Shown here: one piece after another, positions 1-8,739 of the stretch
Layout of the letters: each line of letters opens with the position of its first letter
How positions within the stretch are numbered: position 1 is the stretch's first letter
Source of the DNA: Stutzerimonas stutzeri
GTDB taxonomy: Bacteria; Pseudomonadota; Gammaproteobacteria; Pseudomonadales; Pseudomonadaceae
Direction: 5' to 3'
DNA length: 64,000 nt
NCBI RefSeq assembly: GCF_024448985.1
Contig: NZ_JAMOII010000019.1
Span: forward strand, 1-64,000
Program-made: the position numbers and the translations under genes
The notes under the pieces: generated by a model
Seen by the model: the letters and a program-made list of their open reading frames with translations, nothing else
Told to the model about the DNA's origin: nothing
The model's database searches: none

Positions 1-1713
1 GGGTCGATCATTGCCAACGAGCTGGCCGACGAGGGGCTCGATGTCATTGCCCTGGAGCGTGGGCCCTGGCGCGACACGGCGCGTGATTTCAACATCGCCT
101 CGGTGACGGACGAGTTGCGCTACCTGCGCCGCCAGGAGTTGATGCTGCGGCCCATGCAGAACGCCGTGACGGTGCGCAACAACCCTTCTCAGACCGCATT
201 GCCCATGCGCGATTGGGGCTCTTTTCATCCCGGTAACGGTGTCGGCGGGGCGGGCAACCACTGGGCCGGCATCACCTTTCGCTTTCAGCCCGAGGAGTTT
301 CGCCTCAAGAGCCACCTGACTGAGCGCTACGGCGCCGACGCCATCCCCGACGAGCTGGTGCTGCAGGATTGGGGCACCGACTGGGCAGAGATGGAGCCCC
401 ATTACAGCGCCTTCGAGCGCCTGGCCGGTACCTCGGGCAAGGCAGGCAATCTCAACGGTGAGATTCGCCCAGGCGGCAACCCGTTCGAAGGTAGCCGTTC
501 CATCGAATACCCGACGCCCCCGCTGGATCAGCCCTATGGCCCGATGCTGTTCGCCGATACCGTTCGCGAACTGGGCTACCGTCCGTTTCCAGTGCCGTCC
601 TCGCTAGCGTCCCAGGCCTACACCAACCAGCTCGGCGTCACCATGGGGCCCTGCACCTTTTGCGGCTTCTGCACCAACTTTGGCTGTGCCAACTATTCAA
701 AGGCCAGCGCGATCGTGAATGTGCTGCCAGCCTTGATGCGCAAACCCAACTTCACCGCCGTTACCCATGCCGAGGTGCTTCGCGTAACGCTCGATTCGAC
801 TGGTAAACGCGCCACGGGTGTGGTCTACGTCGACACTTCGGGCAATGAATACGAGCAGCCGGCGGATCTGGTGATCGTCAGCGCCTTCACCTTCGAAAAC
901 GTTCGACTGATGCTGCTCTCGGGCGTCGGCCAGCCCTATGATCCGGTCAGCAACACGGGCACGACCGGACGCAATTACGCCTACCAGACGGCCAACAACG
1001 TGCAGCTGTTTTTCGATGACAAGAACTTCAATCCCTTCATCGGCGCGGGTGCTGTCGGCATGGGCATCGATGATTTCAACAACGACAATTATGATCATTC
1101 GGGGCTTGGTTTCTTCGGTGGTGGCAGTATCCGTGTCACACCGGTTGGCGCCGCCCCGATCGGCACGCGGCCGGTCCCGCCGGGCACGCCGCGCTGGGGT
1201 TCGAAGTGGAAGCGGGCCACCGTGGACAACTACCTCAGCACCATGTCCATCGGCTGCGAGGCGAGCAGCTATACCACGCGCACCAATTACCTCTCGCTGG
1301 ACCCGACTTACACCGACCCGCACGGAAGACCGCTGCTGCGCATCACCTTCGATTTTTCGGAAAACGATCGCAAGATGTCGCGCTTTTCCGTTGAGAAGCT
1401 GGCCGAAATCGCGGCACGGATGAACCCCCGGGAAATCGTCAAGACCTACCAGGACGGTCACTGGAACAGCGGCCCCTATCAGTCGTCCCACGTGGTCGGC
1501 GGATTCGTGATGGGCGCGGACCCATCCACCAGCTCGGTGAACAAGCATCTGCAGGTCTGGGACGTGCCAAACCTGTTCGTCGTGGGCGCCAGCGCCTTTC
1601 CCCAGAACCCGGGCTACAACCCGACCGGAACGGTGGGCGCATTGGCGTTCAAGGCCGCCGACGCCATCCGCCGTTTCTACCTGAAGAACCCCGGGGAGAT
1701 GATCACCGTATGA
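1..1713 (+). CDS. GMC-family FAD-dependent dehydrogenase, large subunit (5' end missing)
   Basis: The reading frame is open from base 1 and lacks its start and most of the N-terminal FAD-binding glycine motif; the visible protein begins GSIIANELADEGLDV, which fits just after a GxGxxG dinucleotide-binding fold. The C-terminal part has the GMC substrate/FAD region with the HVVGGFVMG and NPTGTVGALAFKAAD segments typical of gluconate 2-dehydrogenase-like large subunits. A cysteine-rich stretch, CTFCGFCTNFGC near base 650, resembles the extra iron-sulfur ligand region reported in some cytochrome-linked FAD dehydrogenases. The gene overlaps the following cytochrome c gene by an ATGA, so electrons probably pass from the flavin to that cytochrome in the periplasm. 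The substrate (alcohol, gluconate, sorbose or another sugar) cannot be read from sequence. Confidence 0.9.
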   Translation, partial: GSIIANELADEGLDVIALERGPWRDTARDFNIASVTDELRYLRRQELMLRPMQNAVTVRNNPSQTALPMRDWGSFHPGNGVGGAGNHWAGITFRFQPEEFRLKSHLTERYGADAIPDELVLQDWGTDWAEMEPHYSAFERLAGTSGKAGNLNGEIRPGGNPFEGSRSIEYPTPPLDQPYGPMLFADTVRELGYRPFPVPSSLASQAYTNQLGVTMGPCTFCGFCTNFGCANYSKASAIVNVLPALMRKPNFTAVTHAEVLRVTLDSTGKRATGVVYVDTSGNEYEQPADLVIVSAFTFENVRLMLLSGVGQPYDPVSNTGTTGRNYAYQTANNVQLFFDDKNFNPFIGAGAVGMGIDDFNNDNYDHSGLGFFGGGSIRVTPVGAAPIGTRPVPPGTPRWGSKWKRATVDNYLSTMSIGCEASSYTTRTNYLSLDPTYTDPHGRPLLRITFDFSENDRKMSRFSVEKLAEIAARMNPREIVKTYQDGHWNSGPYQSSHVVGGFVMGADPSTSSVNKHLQVWDVPNLFVVGASAFPQNPGYNPTGTVGALAFKAADAIRRFYLKNPGEMITV

Positions 1714-2933
1714 AGATGCTCCCTCTTTACGCCAGCCTGCTTGGTCTCATGGCGAGCCTCGCGCAGGCTGCCGACGGCAGCGACTCCTACGACCTGGTTG
1801 CCCGCGGCCGCTATCTGGCGGTACTTGGTGACTGCACAGCCTGCCATACCCTGCCAGGGCAGGCGCCGTTCGCCGGCGGTGTCTCGATCCAGACGCCGTT
1901 TGGCGAAGTGCTGGGTGCCAACATCACCCCGGATGCGGACACGGGGATCGGGCGCTGGTCGTTCGAAGACTTCCACAACACCATGTCCAACGGGCATGCA
2001 CGCGGCGGCAAGCGCCTCTACGCCGCCATGCCCTACACCGCGTACACGAAGGTGACACGGCAGGACAATCGCGCGCTCTGGGCCTATCTGAATTCGCTCG
2101 AGCCGGTACGACACCCGGTCGAAACCAACCAGCTGCCGTTCCCGTTCAACATCCGCACCAGCCTGATCGTCTGGAACTGGCTGGCCTTTGATGAAGGTGA
2201 GTATCAGCCTGATCCTGAGCGATCGGCGCAATGGAATCGAGGCGCTTATCTGGTGCAGGGGCTGGGACATTGCGGCAGCTGCCACACCCCCAAGAGCCTG
2301 ATCGGCGGCGACAAGGACGACGAGTTTCTCTCCGGGAGCGCCTTGCAGAGCTGGATGGCCCCAGATATCACCGCCAATAGCCATACCGGGATCGGGCGCT
2401 GGAGCGAAGCGGAAATCGTCAGCTACCTGAAAACCGGGGCGAATCGCTTCGACATGGCATCCGGGCCGATGGCCGAGGCGGTTGAACACTCCACCCAACA
2501 CTGGAAGGACGAGGATCTGAGCGCCGTCGCGGTTTACCTGAAAAGTCTTGGCGGTAAGGATCAGTCGCCGCCTGAGCCGCTGGCGCAGGAAGATACGACC
2601 ATGCGCACCGGCGCGCTCATCTACGAAGATCAGTGCTCGGCCTGCCATACGCCGGACGGCGAAGGCATCGCCAATCTGTTTCCGAAGCTGGCGCAAGCGC
2701 CGCTGGTCAACAGCCGCGACGCGACCTCGTTGATACGCGTGGTGCTTGCCGGTAGCCGCGCGGTGGGAACCGATGCGGCACCGACTGCTCCGGCGATGCC
2801 GTCTTTTGCCTGGAACATGTCCGACCAGCACATTGCTGATGTCCTGACCTATGTTCGCAATAGTTGGGGTAACGCGGCTGCCGCTGTGTCTGCCGATGAC
2901 GTCAAGGCCTTGCGAGATGACATGCAACCCTGA
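1710..2933 (+). CDS. Tri-haem cytochrome c subunit of the flavoprotein dehydrogenase
   Basis: A 407-residue protein starting MKMLPLYASLLGLMASLAQA, a clear Sec signal peptide. Three CxxCH haem-binding motifs are visible (CTACH, CGSCH, CSACH, near bases 1833, 2271 and 2635), the layout of cytochrome subunits of membrane-bound alcohol and gluconate dehydrogenases. The start codon overlaps the stop of the GMC gene (ATGA), indicating translational coupling and a shared complex. It should accept electrons from the FAD subunit in the periplasm and hand them to ubiquinone or the respiratory chain. No small gamma subunit follows; if there is one it lies upstream of the window. Confidence 0.93.
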   Translation: MKMLPLYASLLGLMASLAQAADGSDSYDLVARGRYLAVLGDCTACHTLPGQAPFAGGVSIQTPFGEVLGANITPDADTGIGRWSFEDFHNTMSNGHARGGKRLYAAMPYTAYTKVTRQDNRALWAYLNSLEPVRHPVETNQLPFPFNIRTSLIVWNWLAFDEGEYQPDPERSAQWNRGAYLVQGLGHCGSCHTPKSLIGGDKDDEFLSGSALQSWMAPDITANSHTGIGRWSEAEIVSYLKTGANRFDMASGPMAEAVEHSTQHWKDEDLSAVAVYLKSLGGKDQSPPEPLAQEDTTMRTGALIYEDQCSACHTPDGEGIANLFPKLAQAPLVNSRDATSLIRVVLAGSRAVGTDAAPTAPAMPSFAWNMSDQHIADVLTYVRNSWGNAAAAVSADDVKALRDDMQP

Positions 2934-2940
2934 CGAGAGC

Positions 2941-2964
2941 GCCGATACGGCATACCGTCTCGGC
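2941..2964. terminator. Hairpin between convergent cytochrome c and ydbL genes
   Basis: Two arms, GCCGA-t-ACGG and CCGT-c-TCGGC, separated by CATA form a stem with one mismatch in the short gap between convergent genes. Neither side has a good T-run, so it is only a possible bidirectional terminator. Confidence 0.35.
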
Positions 2965-2972
2965 GTGTCGGG

Positions 2973-3317
2973 TTACTTCTTCACCCAGCTGCCATTGAGC
3001 TGAATGATCTGGCCCGGTGGGGTTTTCTCGATGGCCTTCTTGCCGGCGATGGCCTCCACGTCGCTGACGCTGATGCCGTTCTTCTGCGCCAGGCGATGGT
3101 ATTCGGCGCGCCGCGCCTGGTTGATCTGGCTGGCGATATCTTCCGCCTGGCCACTGGACTGCACCACACCCAGATAGCCGTCGGGCTTCTCCCCCAGCTG
3201 GCCGCTGGCCTTGGCCTGACCGAGCGCGGCCATGGCTTCATTGAGGGTCATGGCGGCGGCGGGCAGGGCCAGGCACAGCGCCAGGAGCAGGGTGCCGAGT
3301 TTCAGATAGCTTTTCAT
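2973..3317 (-). CDS. ydbL: YdbL family periplasmic protein (DUF1318)
   Basis: A 114-residue protein with a signal peptide (MKSYLKLGTLLLALCLALPAAA) followed by the compact YdbL/DUF1318 domain ending NGSWVKK. The frame stays open further upstream, but the ATG at 3317 gives the signal peptide and lies just after ynbE, so I chose it. It is third in the ydbH-ynbE-ydbL operon. In E. coli, YdbL is the periplasmic partner that helps YnbE and YdbH assemble properly in the envelope phospholipid-transport bridge. The gene order matches E. coli. Confidence 0.88.
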   Translation of the reverse strand: MKSYLKLGTLLLALCLALPAAAMTLNEAMAALGQAKASGQLGEKPDGYLGVVQSSGQAEDIASQINQARRAEYHRLAQKNGISVSDVEAIAGKKAIEKTPPGQIIQLNGSWVKK

Positions 3318-3325
3318 AAGGCTCC

Positions 3326-3517
3326 TTAGAACAGGCCGCTGTCTTCGTTGATGATCGAGTCGAGCTGCTTGTCGACCTTGATATAGATCTCGTGCTCGAT
3401 TTTCACATTGAGGTTGATGTTGATCGGCTCGTTGGGCACGGCCAGTTCCACGCGCGGGGTGCAGGCGCTGGCGAACAGGGCCAGCGCCAGAATGCTGATC
3501 GGATAGCGCAACCGCAT
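3326..3517 (-). CDS. ynbE: YnbE-like outer-membrane lipoprotein
   Basis: A 63-residue lipoprotein: MRLRYPISILALALFASAC gives a lipobox with the acylated Cys at 19, followed by a short domain rich in beta-forming residues (NEPININLNVKIEHEIYIKVD). It lies between ydbH and ydbL. In E. coli, YnbE caps the outer-membrane end of the YdbH lipid-conducting bridge by beta-strand stacking. Length and order match the family. Confidence 0.88.
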   Translation of the reverse strand: MRLRYPISILALALFASACTPRVELAVPNEPININLNVKIEHEIYIKVDKQLDSIINEDSGLF

Positions 3518-3584
3518 GACGGTCTCTCCTGTACTTGGTGCCGATACAGTGCCTAACGGGCCGCTGAAAAACCACCCGGTTTGC

Positions 3585-6158
3585 TCAACGGTCTTTTCTG
3601 AGGTGCTCCTGTACCCGCCTTTGAATGGTTTCGCTGACGCGATCGGACAATTGCAGGCTGGTCAGCAGAGCCGGAATATCCTCTTCGAGGTTGACCGAAA
3701 GGTTGATCGGGCGCCCGCCTTCCAACGCTGGGTTGCGCCCGTGCAGCTTGAGTCCAAGATCGAGCGTGCCGTCGGCGGAGTAGCGCACGTCGCTGGCCAG
3801 CAGGTCGTAGTGGAAGTCGTCCAGGGCTTCGGTCACCAGACGCATCGCTGGGTTGGATCGGCCCAGCGCCTGGATTTTCGCTGAGCGGAACCGCAGCACG
3901 CCGCCTGGCTCCCGCGCCTGCAGCGAGCCCCGTTCGATGCTCACGCCAGCCGCGCTGCGTTGCAGCTGCAATTCGCCGTCGATGATGCCGGTGCCGGACA
4001 GGCCTTCGGCGGGATACGCCTCCAGCAATAACGGCAGTTGCAGGCCTCGCAGATGTGCGTTCAGCTGTTGGGTGCCGGCGTTCAGGTCCGCCTCGCCGGG
4101 GTCGAGCCAGAGCCGGCCGCCCAGCAATTGCACTTCGGCGGTGCTCCAGGCAAGGCGGCCCCGATCGAGGTGATCGATGTCGCCCGTATATTCGCCGCCG
4201 AACCGCAGCGGGCCGAAGGTGAAGCCGGGATTGGCTTCCCGCAGGACTAGTTCGGGAATATCCAGGCGCAGCTGGTTTCGCCGCAACGCGAGCGAAAGAT
4301 TCGCGTCCAACCCGCTCAATTCGGTGCGATCGTAAATGCCGCCTAGCCCTTTGACGCTGAGCGTCGCGCTCGCCTCGGGAAGACCCTTGGCAGGCAGGTC
4401 GAGTTGACCCTGCCCCTGCAGCCTCCCAGTGCCCAGTTCCAGAACCTGCGGCCAGTCGGCGAGCGTGGCAGCCAGTGGGTTGCCCGCGCGCAGGAACAGC
4501 TCGGGAAGGCTCGCATTCAGCTGCGTCGCGCCGCTGGTCCAGTTGTGGTTGAGCGTCAGAGGGAGCGTGAGCCCGGCGTCGTTTTGCAGCGGGCCTTCGA
4601 GCGAAAGCTGTTCGCTTCCGGCAACGAGTTTGCCGCTCCATTGCCAGCCCATGGGGCGCAGCGCCGGCTGCCGGAGTTCGGCAATCTTCAGCGTGGGCTT
4701 GCCTTCGATTGACAATTCGTCCCACTGCCGGTCGTTGGAGCTAATAGCGATATCGAGCCCGGATGAGTAAATTTGCACGCTGTTAGCCACCAGATCGGCG
4801 CCGTTGCTCAGGCGAACCAGTGCGATCTGTGAGCCTTTCTCGAACTGGATAATGGCCGCTTCCATGGTTGCGCGGCCATGCATCCGTAGATCGGCTTCAA
4901 GGCCGGTCAAGGTCATTTCCTCCAATGAAAGCGCTCGGCCTTCAAGCGTCAGTCTGGTTTGCTCGAAGGACAGCGCATAGGGCGCGGCGGTTTCGAGCGC
5001 GATCAGGCTATCGAGTGTGAGCGGCGTAGCTCCGCTCGCGCTCAGGCGCATCTGCAGCGGCATCGTGGAGGTTGATTCAGTGGCCGGGGCTGGCGTGATC
5101 TGCAGGCTGATCGCATCGGGTCGCAGCGTTACCGGAAGGGCTTCGACCAGTGTGGCCGACGGGCGCAGTTGCAGATCAGCGGTCAGTTCGGTAGGTAGCC
5201 AGATGCCACGGTTGGCTTCGGCGGTTGCATCCAATCGTCCCTGCACTTGACCGATGCCGGGGACCGGCCAGGGTGCGGGCAGATGGCTCGATAGGCGTAG
5301 CTCGCCATCAAGCACACGCCATTCGCCCGTAAGGTCGTCGGTATCGATCTGCAGCGACCAGCCCGCGCCAATGCGCATCTGCTCCGGCAATTCGGGCAAA
5401 GTTGGCGGTGCGTAGGCCAGCCATTCGCCCAGCCACTCCAGCAGCCAAGGCGCTTCCGGCAGTTCGCTCATGGCCAGCGTGCCGCGCCATTGTGTCGAGT
5501 CGGCCTCTGGCGTCAGCCGGTTTTGCATGGACAGACGCTGTTGGCCGTCCAGCTGCAATTGCAGATCGGCATGGGTGTCGGCGCCCTGTTCGTGGATGTC
5601 CAGTGTCAGTGCCAGATGATGCGTGTCGTGACGTAGCTGCAAGTTCAGTGTGGCGGGTAGCACCTCTTTGCCGGCGTGCTGCCAGCTCAGTTCGCCCTGT
5701 TCCTGACAGGTACCGCTGGCGCAGGGCAGGGTAGTGACAAGCGAAGCGATATGGCCGCTCCTGGGCAACCAGGCCGCCCAGCGTTCCAGTTGCTGACGAT
5801 TGGGCAGGGCGGTGGGGTCGCGCTCATCGCTCGCGTTGGGCACCGGCTGCCACTGTACGTCGAGGTGATCGATACGTAGAAACCGGAGCGGCAGCGGTCG
5901 CCACCAGTTCTCGAAGCCGAGGCGCAAGTTATCGACCATTACCGCGAGCCGTTCGTCGGCTGCGGTCTGCCTGACCAAGACAATTTGTCGCACATGTAGC
6001 TGATCGGTCGACAGGCGCAACCCGTCGATGTCGAGCGTGACGATATCGAACTCGCGCTTGAGTTCTTGCCAGCGCAAGCCACCGTAGACGGCGATGCCAA
6101 GAACCAGCAGAACCACTCCCGCTACCGTCCAGCCCAGGACCTTGCGCCCCTTCGTCAT
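3585..6158 (-). CDS. ydbH: YdbH, AsmA-like intermembrane lipid-transport protein
   Basis: An 857-residue protein with one N-terminal membrane anchor (VLGWTVAGVVLLVLGIAVYG, about residues 7-26) and a very long, beta-rich periplasmic part. It belongs to the YdbH family of AsmA-like proteins, which with TamB and YhdP carry phospholipids from the inner to the outer membrane. Repeated amphipathic beta segments without enzyme motifs fit a hydrophobic-groove bridge. ynbE and ydbL follow directly, completing the three-gene set. The start at 6158 places the anchor at the N-terminus. Confidence 0.88.
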   Translation of the reverse strand: MTKGRKVLGWTVAGVVLLVLGIAVYGGLRWQELKREFDIVTLDIDGLRLSTDQLHVRQIVLVRQTAADERLAVMVDNLRLGFENWWRPLPLRFLRIDHLDVQWQPVPNASDERDPTALPNRQQLERWAAWLPRSGHIASLVTTLPCASGTCQEQGELSWQHAGKEVLPATLNLQLRHDTHHLALTLDIHEQGADTHADLQLQLDGQQRLSMQNRLTPEADSTQWRGTLAMSELPEAPWLLEWLGEWLAYAPPTLPELPEQMRIGAGWSLQIDTDDLTGEWRVLDGELRLSSHLPAPWPVPGIGQVQGRLDATAEANRGIWLPTELTADLQLRPSATLVEALPVTLRPDAISLQITPAPATESTSTMPLQMRLSASGATPLTLDSLIALETAAPYALSFEQTRLTLEGRALSLEEMTLTGLEADLRMHGRATMEAAIIQFEKGSQIALVRLSNGADLVANSVQIYSSGLDIAISSNDRQWDELSIEGKPTLKIAELRQPALRPMGWQWSGKLVAGSEQLSLEGPLQNDAGLTLPLTLNHNWTSGATQLNASLPELFLRAGNPLAATLADWPQVLELGTGRLQGQGQLDLPAKGLPEASATLSVKGLGGIYDRTELSGLDANLSLALRRNQLRLDIPELVLREANPGFTFGPLRFGGEYTGDIDHLDRGRLAWSTAEVQLLGGRLWLDPGEADLNAGTQQLNAHLRGLQLPLLLEAYPAEGLSGTGIIDGELQLQRSAAGVSIERGSLQAREPGGVLRFRSAKIQALGRSNPAMRLVTEALDDFHYDLLASDVRYSADGTLDLGLKLHGRNPALEGGRPINLSVNLEEDIPALLTSLQLSDRVSETIQRRVQEHLRKDR

Positions 6159-6646
6159 GACTTATCCCGTTGTGATCGATGCCCAAGCATAAGCCGGTCA
6201 ATGCGCGTATTGCGATGTGCCTCAACTGACGGAGCCCGACGACCGGTAAGGCAGTACAAAGTTCCCCGTTAGCCGCTCAAACTTGCGCAAAAGCCGCTTG
6301 CGACGGGCTCTCTGAGGTTGCTGCCACAAACTTGTGCACATTCCGTGAGCGGGCTTGTCAAGCGCTTATGACAAACTGTCGCAAATCGCGTGGACGCATA
6401 GATCATTAATAACTTGCTGAAAAATAAGGAGATTTTCTAGTGGTGAAAAAAACGCCAGTTTAACTGCAGCCCGCTATCCATAAGCGCTAGCGGAATTTGT
6501 AACCCGGTTGCCCACAGAGTTATCCACAGCTTTTGTGGATGAATTTTTATGTGATCTAGATCGCCTTTCTCCAAATTTTGCAAGGCTTTAACTCTAGGAA
6601 AAAAGGAGTAGAGTGCGCGCCCTGTCCTCGAACCCCTTCGGTATCC
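6159..6646. promoter_or_regulatory. AT-rich intergenic region between divergent ydbH and the Sel1 gene
   Basis: About 490 bp without a credible gene. The right half is AT-rich for this genome. It holds one exact DnaA-box-like 9-mer TTATCCACA (6520-6528), an inverted near-copy seven bases on, and the palindrome GATCTAGATC (6553-6562), which is a weak (about 7 of 10) match to the ANR/FNR half-site pair TTGAT-N4-ATCAA. TAGAGT at 6609-6614 could be a -10 for the Sel1 gene. These sites are read by eye only. Confidence 0.4.
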
Positions 6647-7069
6647 ATGAGAACGCGCTCCACCGCTTCGACTTCTGTCGATAGCCCATCAACGTCCCCG
6701 CGCTTGCCGTTGCGCATGGCGCTGTGGCTGCTGGATAACCAGCGTCTAGGGCAAACCAAGAGTGTCAAACGAATCGCTGGTCGGATGCTCAAGCAGCCCG
6801 CGCGCGAGGGCGTGGTCGAAGCGCAGAGCCGGCTCGGGCGGCTGCTCTGCACCGACTGCGACAGCCAGCGCGATCGGCGCATCGGTTTCGAAATGCTGCG
6901 GCAGGCTGCACGTGCCGGTGATTGCCAGGCGCAGCTGGAGCTGGGACAGCTGTATTGCCAGCCGCAGTACTGCGAGCTGAGCAAGGCCCGGCATTGGCTG
7001 GAGCAAGCCGCTGCGCAAGGTTCGGCTGAGGCTTCGAGCGCTCTGCAGCGCTTCCCCGCGAAGCGCTGA
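6647..7069 (+). CDS. Sel1-repeat protein
   Basis: A 140-residue protein if started at the ATG at 6647 (MRTRSTAS); a later Met at 6716 (MALWLLDN) is also possible, and the frame is open upstream to 6578. The C-terminal half has two to three Sel1-like helical repeats (EAQSRLGRLL, GFEMLRQAARAGDCQAQLELGQLY, KARHWLEQAAAQGSAEASSAL), a TPR-like scaffold for protein contacts. No signal peptide is evident. Its partner is unknown; rmuC follows 60 bp downstream on the same strand. Confidence 0.75.
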   Translation: MRTRSTASTSVDSPSTSPRLPLRMALWLLDNQRLGQTKSVKRIAGRMLKQPAREGVVEAQSRLGRLLCTDCDSQRDRRIGFEMLRQAARAGDCQAQLELGQLYCQPQYCELSKARHWLEQAAAQGSAEASSALQRFPAKR

Positions 7070-7129
7070 CACAGGCGACCGGCATACGACGGCTGGCTAT
7101 ACTGCCCGGCAATTCAGCCGGAGCCGTTC

Positions 7130-8605
7130 ATGCCTCTTGATCCCATTTACCTGTTCGCCGGGCTTGGTTCCCTTTGTGTGCTGTTGACAGCTGTCGCCGT
7201 CGCGTTGCAGCTCCGTCTCTCTCAGAGTCAGGCCGAACTTGCCTTGTTCGACGAGCGGCTCGCCCAGGCCACCATGGCACAAGAAGGCCTGAGTGCGCAG
7301 CTCGAAACCAGTCGCTTGGCACATGCCGACCTCAGCGAGTCGCGCGCCGCGCTGCAGGCCGAACTCGCGGCGCTGCGCCGCGAAACCGAGTGGCTGCAAA
7401 CACAGCGCCTGGAATCCCGCGATGCGCTCAATGATCTGGAAGCCGAGCGCGATGCGCAGCAATCCGAGCTGCGAGCCCTGAGCGCTGCTCATGCCGCAGT
7501 CACCGCCGAGCTCAATGAACAGCAGAAGACCCACGAGCAGCGCCTGATCGATCTGCAGAGCGCTCGCGACGAGCTGCGCGCGCAGTTCGCCGAGCTGGCT
7601 GGGAAGATATTCGAGGAGCGCGAACAACGCTTTGCCGAGGCCAGCCACGAGCGGCTCGGGCAATTGCTTGACCCTTTGAAGGAACGCATCCAGTCGTTCG
7701 AGAAACGTGTCGAGGAAAGCTACCAGAGCGAGGCGCGCGAACGCTTCTCCCTGGCCAAGGAGCTAGAGCGGTTGCAGCAACTCAATCAGCGTCTGGGCGA
7801 CGAGGCGACCAACCTGACCCGCGCGCTGCAGGGGCAGAAAACTCAAGGCAACTGGGGCGAGCTGATTCTCGAGCGCGTGCTGGAACACGCCGGGCTGGAG
7901 AAGGGGCGTGAATACCACACACAGGTCAGTCTGAAGAGCGCCGACGGCGAGCGATTCCAGCCTGACGTGCTGATCCAGCTGCCAGGCGACAAGAAGGTGG
8001 TGGTGGATGCCAAGGTCAGCCTCACCGCCTATCAGGCGCTGACCTGTGCCGAGGACGAAGGCAGTCGCGCGCTGGCGCTCAAGCAGCACGTACTGTCGCT
8101 GCGTAATCATCTGAAAGGTTTGTCGCTGAAGGATTACCAGCGGCTCGAAGGGCTGCAGAGTCTGGATTTCGTGCTGCTCTTCGTGCCGATCGAGGCGGCA
8201 TTCGCCGCGGCGTTGCAGGGCGATCCCGAGCTGTTCCAGGAGGCTTACAGCAAGCACATCGTGATCGTCAGCCCGACCACTCTGCTCGCCACATTGCGGG
8301 TGATCGACAGCCTCTGGCGGCAGGAGCGGCAAAGCCAGAACGCCCGTGAGATCGCCGAGCGGGCCGGGGCGCTCTACGACAAGTTCGCCGCGTTCATTCA
8401 GGACCTGGACGAGATCGGCACGCGCTTGCAACAGCTGGACAAGGCCTTTATCGGCGCGCGCAACAAGCTCACCGACGGGCGTGGCAATCTGGTTGGCCGC
8501 GCCGAGCAGCTGAAACTCCTGGGCGCGCGTGCAAGCAAGCGACTGCCGGCCGATTGGCTCGAACGTGCTGGGGCCGAAACACCGCTGGAAGAGGCGGGGG
8601 AATAA
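7130..8605 (+). CDS. rmuC: DNA recombination protein RmuC
   Basis: A 491-residue protein with an N-terminal membrane segment (YLFAGLGSLCVLLTAVAVALQL), a long coiled coil rich in Leu, Glu, Gln and Arg (about residues 30-200), and the C-terminal RmuC nuclease-like domain. Landmarks are GNWGELILERVLEHAGL, FQPDVLIQLPGDKKVVVDAKVSL and SPTTLLATLRVI. The D-x-K motif in VVDAKVSL is the putative nuclease centre. RmuC limits inversions at short inverted repeats in E. coli. Length and domain order are normal. Confidence 0.95.
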   Translation: MPLDPIYLFAGLGSLCVLLTAVAVALQLRLSQSQAELALFDERLAQATMAQEGLSAQLETSRLAHADLSESRAALQAELAALRRETEWLQTQRLESRDALNDLEAERDAQQSELRALSAAHAAVTAELNEQQKTHEQRLIDLQSARDELRAQFAELAGKIFEEREQRFAEASHERLGQLLDPLKERIQSFEKRVEESYQSEARERFSLAKELERLQQLNQRLGDEATNLTRALQGQKTQGNWGELILERVLEHAGLEKGREYHTQVSLKSADGERFQPDVLIQLPGDKKVVVDAKVSLTAYQALTCAEDEGSRALALKQHVLSLRNHLKGLSLKDYQRLEGLQSLDFVLLFVPIEAAFAAALQGDPELFQEAYSKHIVIVSPTTLLATLRVIDSLWRQERQSQNAREIAERAGALYDKFAAFIQDLDEIGTRLQQLDKAFIGARNKLTDGRGNLVGRAEQLKLLGARASKRLPADWLERAGAETPLEEAGE

Positions 8606-8708
8606 CCGACGCAGGCGGCGTGATGGAGCGTGTGCAAATGACGTCAGCCAGGCGTGGGGGTCCCGCCCCGGGCGAAGCTTTGGCTCTTGTGCTGATATGT
8701 CCACCGTC

Positions 8709-8736
8709 GCCGCTGGGTCGCGCCGCAGCGGCATTT
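8709..8736 (+). terminator. Hairpin at the rmuC-mxtR junction
   Basis: GCCGCTG and CAGCGGC arms flank an 8-10 nt loop and are followed by ATTTTG. It lies about 100 bp after rmuC and just before the convergent mxtR stop. It is a plausible terminator of rmuC with a weak T-run. Confidence 0.45.
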
Positions 8737-8739
8737 TGC

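Noticed and set aside
1677-2927. A 416-residue open frame opposite the cytochrome c gene.
   Set aside because: It is a shadow of the GC-rich sense gene: the three haem motifs are on the plus strand, and the minus product has no signal, family pattern or ribosome site.
6400-6600. Possible replication origin from an exact DnaA box in AT-rich DNA.
   Set aside because: Only one exact box and one near-copy are present, and dnaA, dnaN, rpmH or parAB are not nearby.
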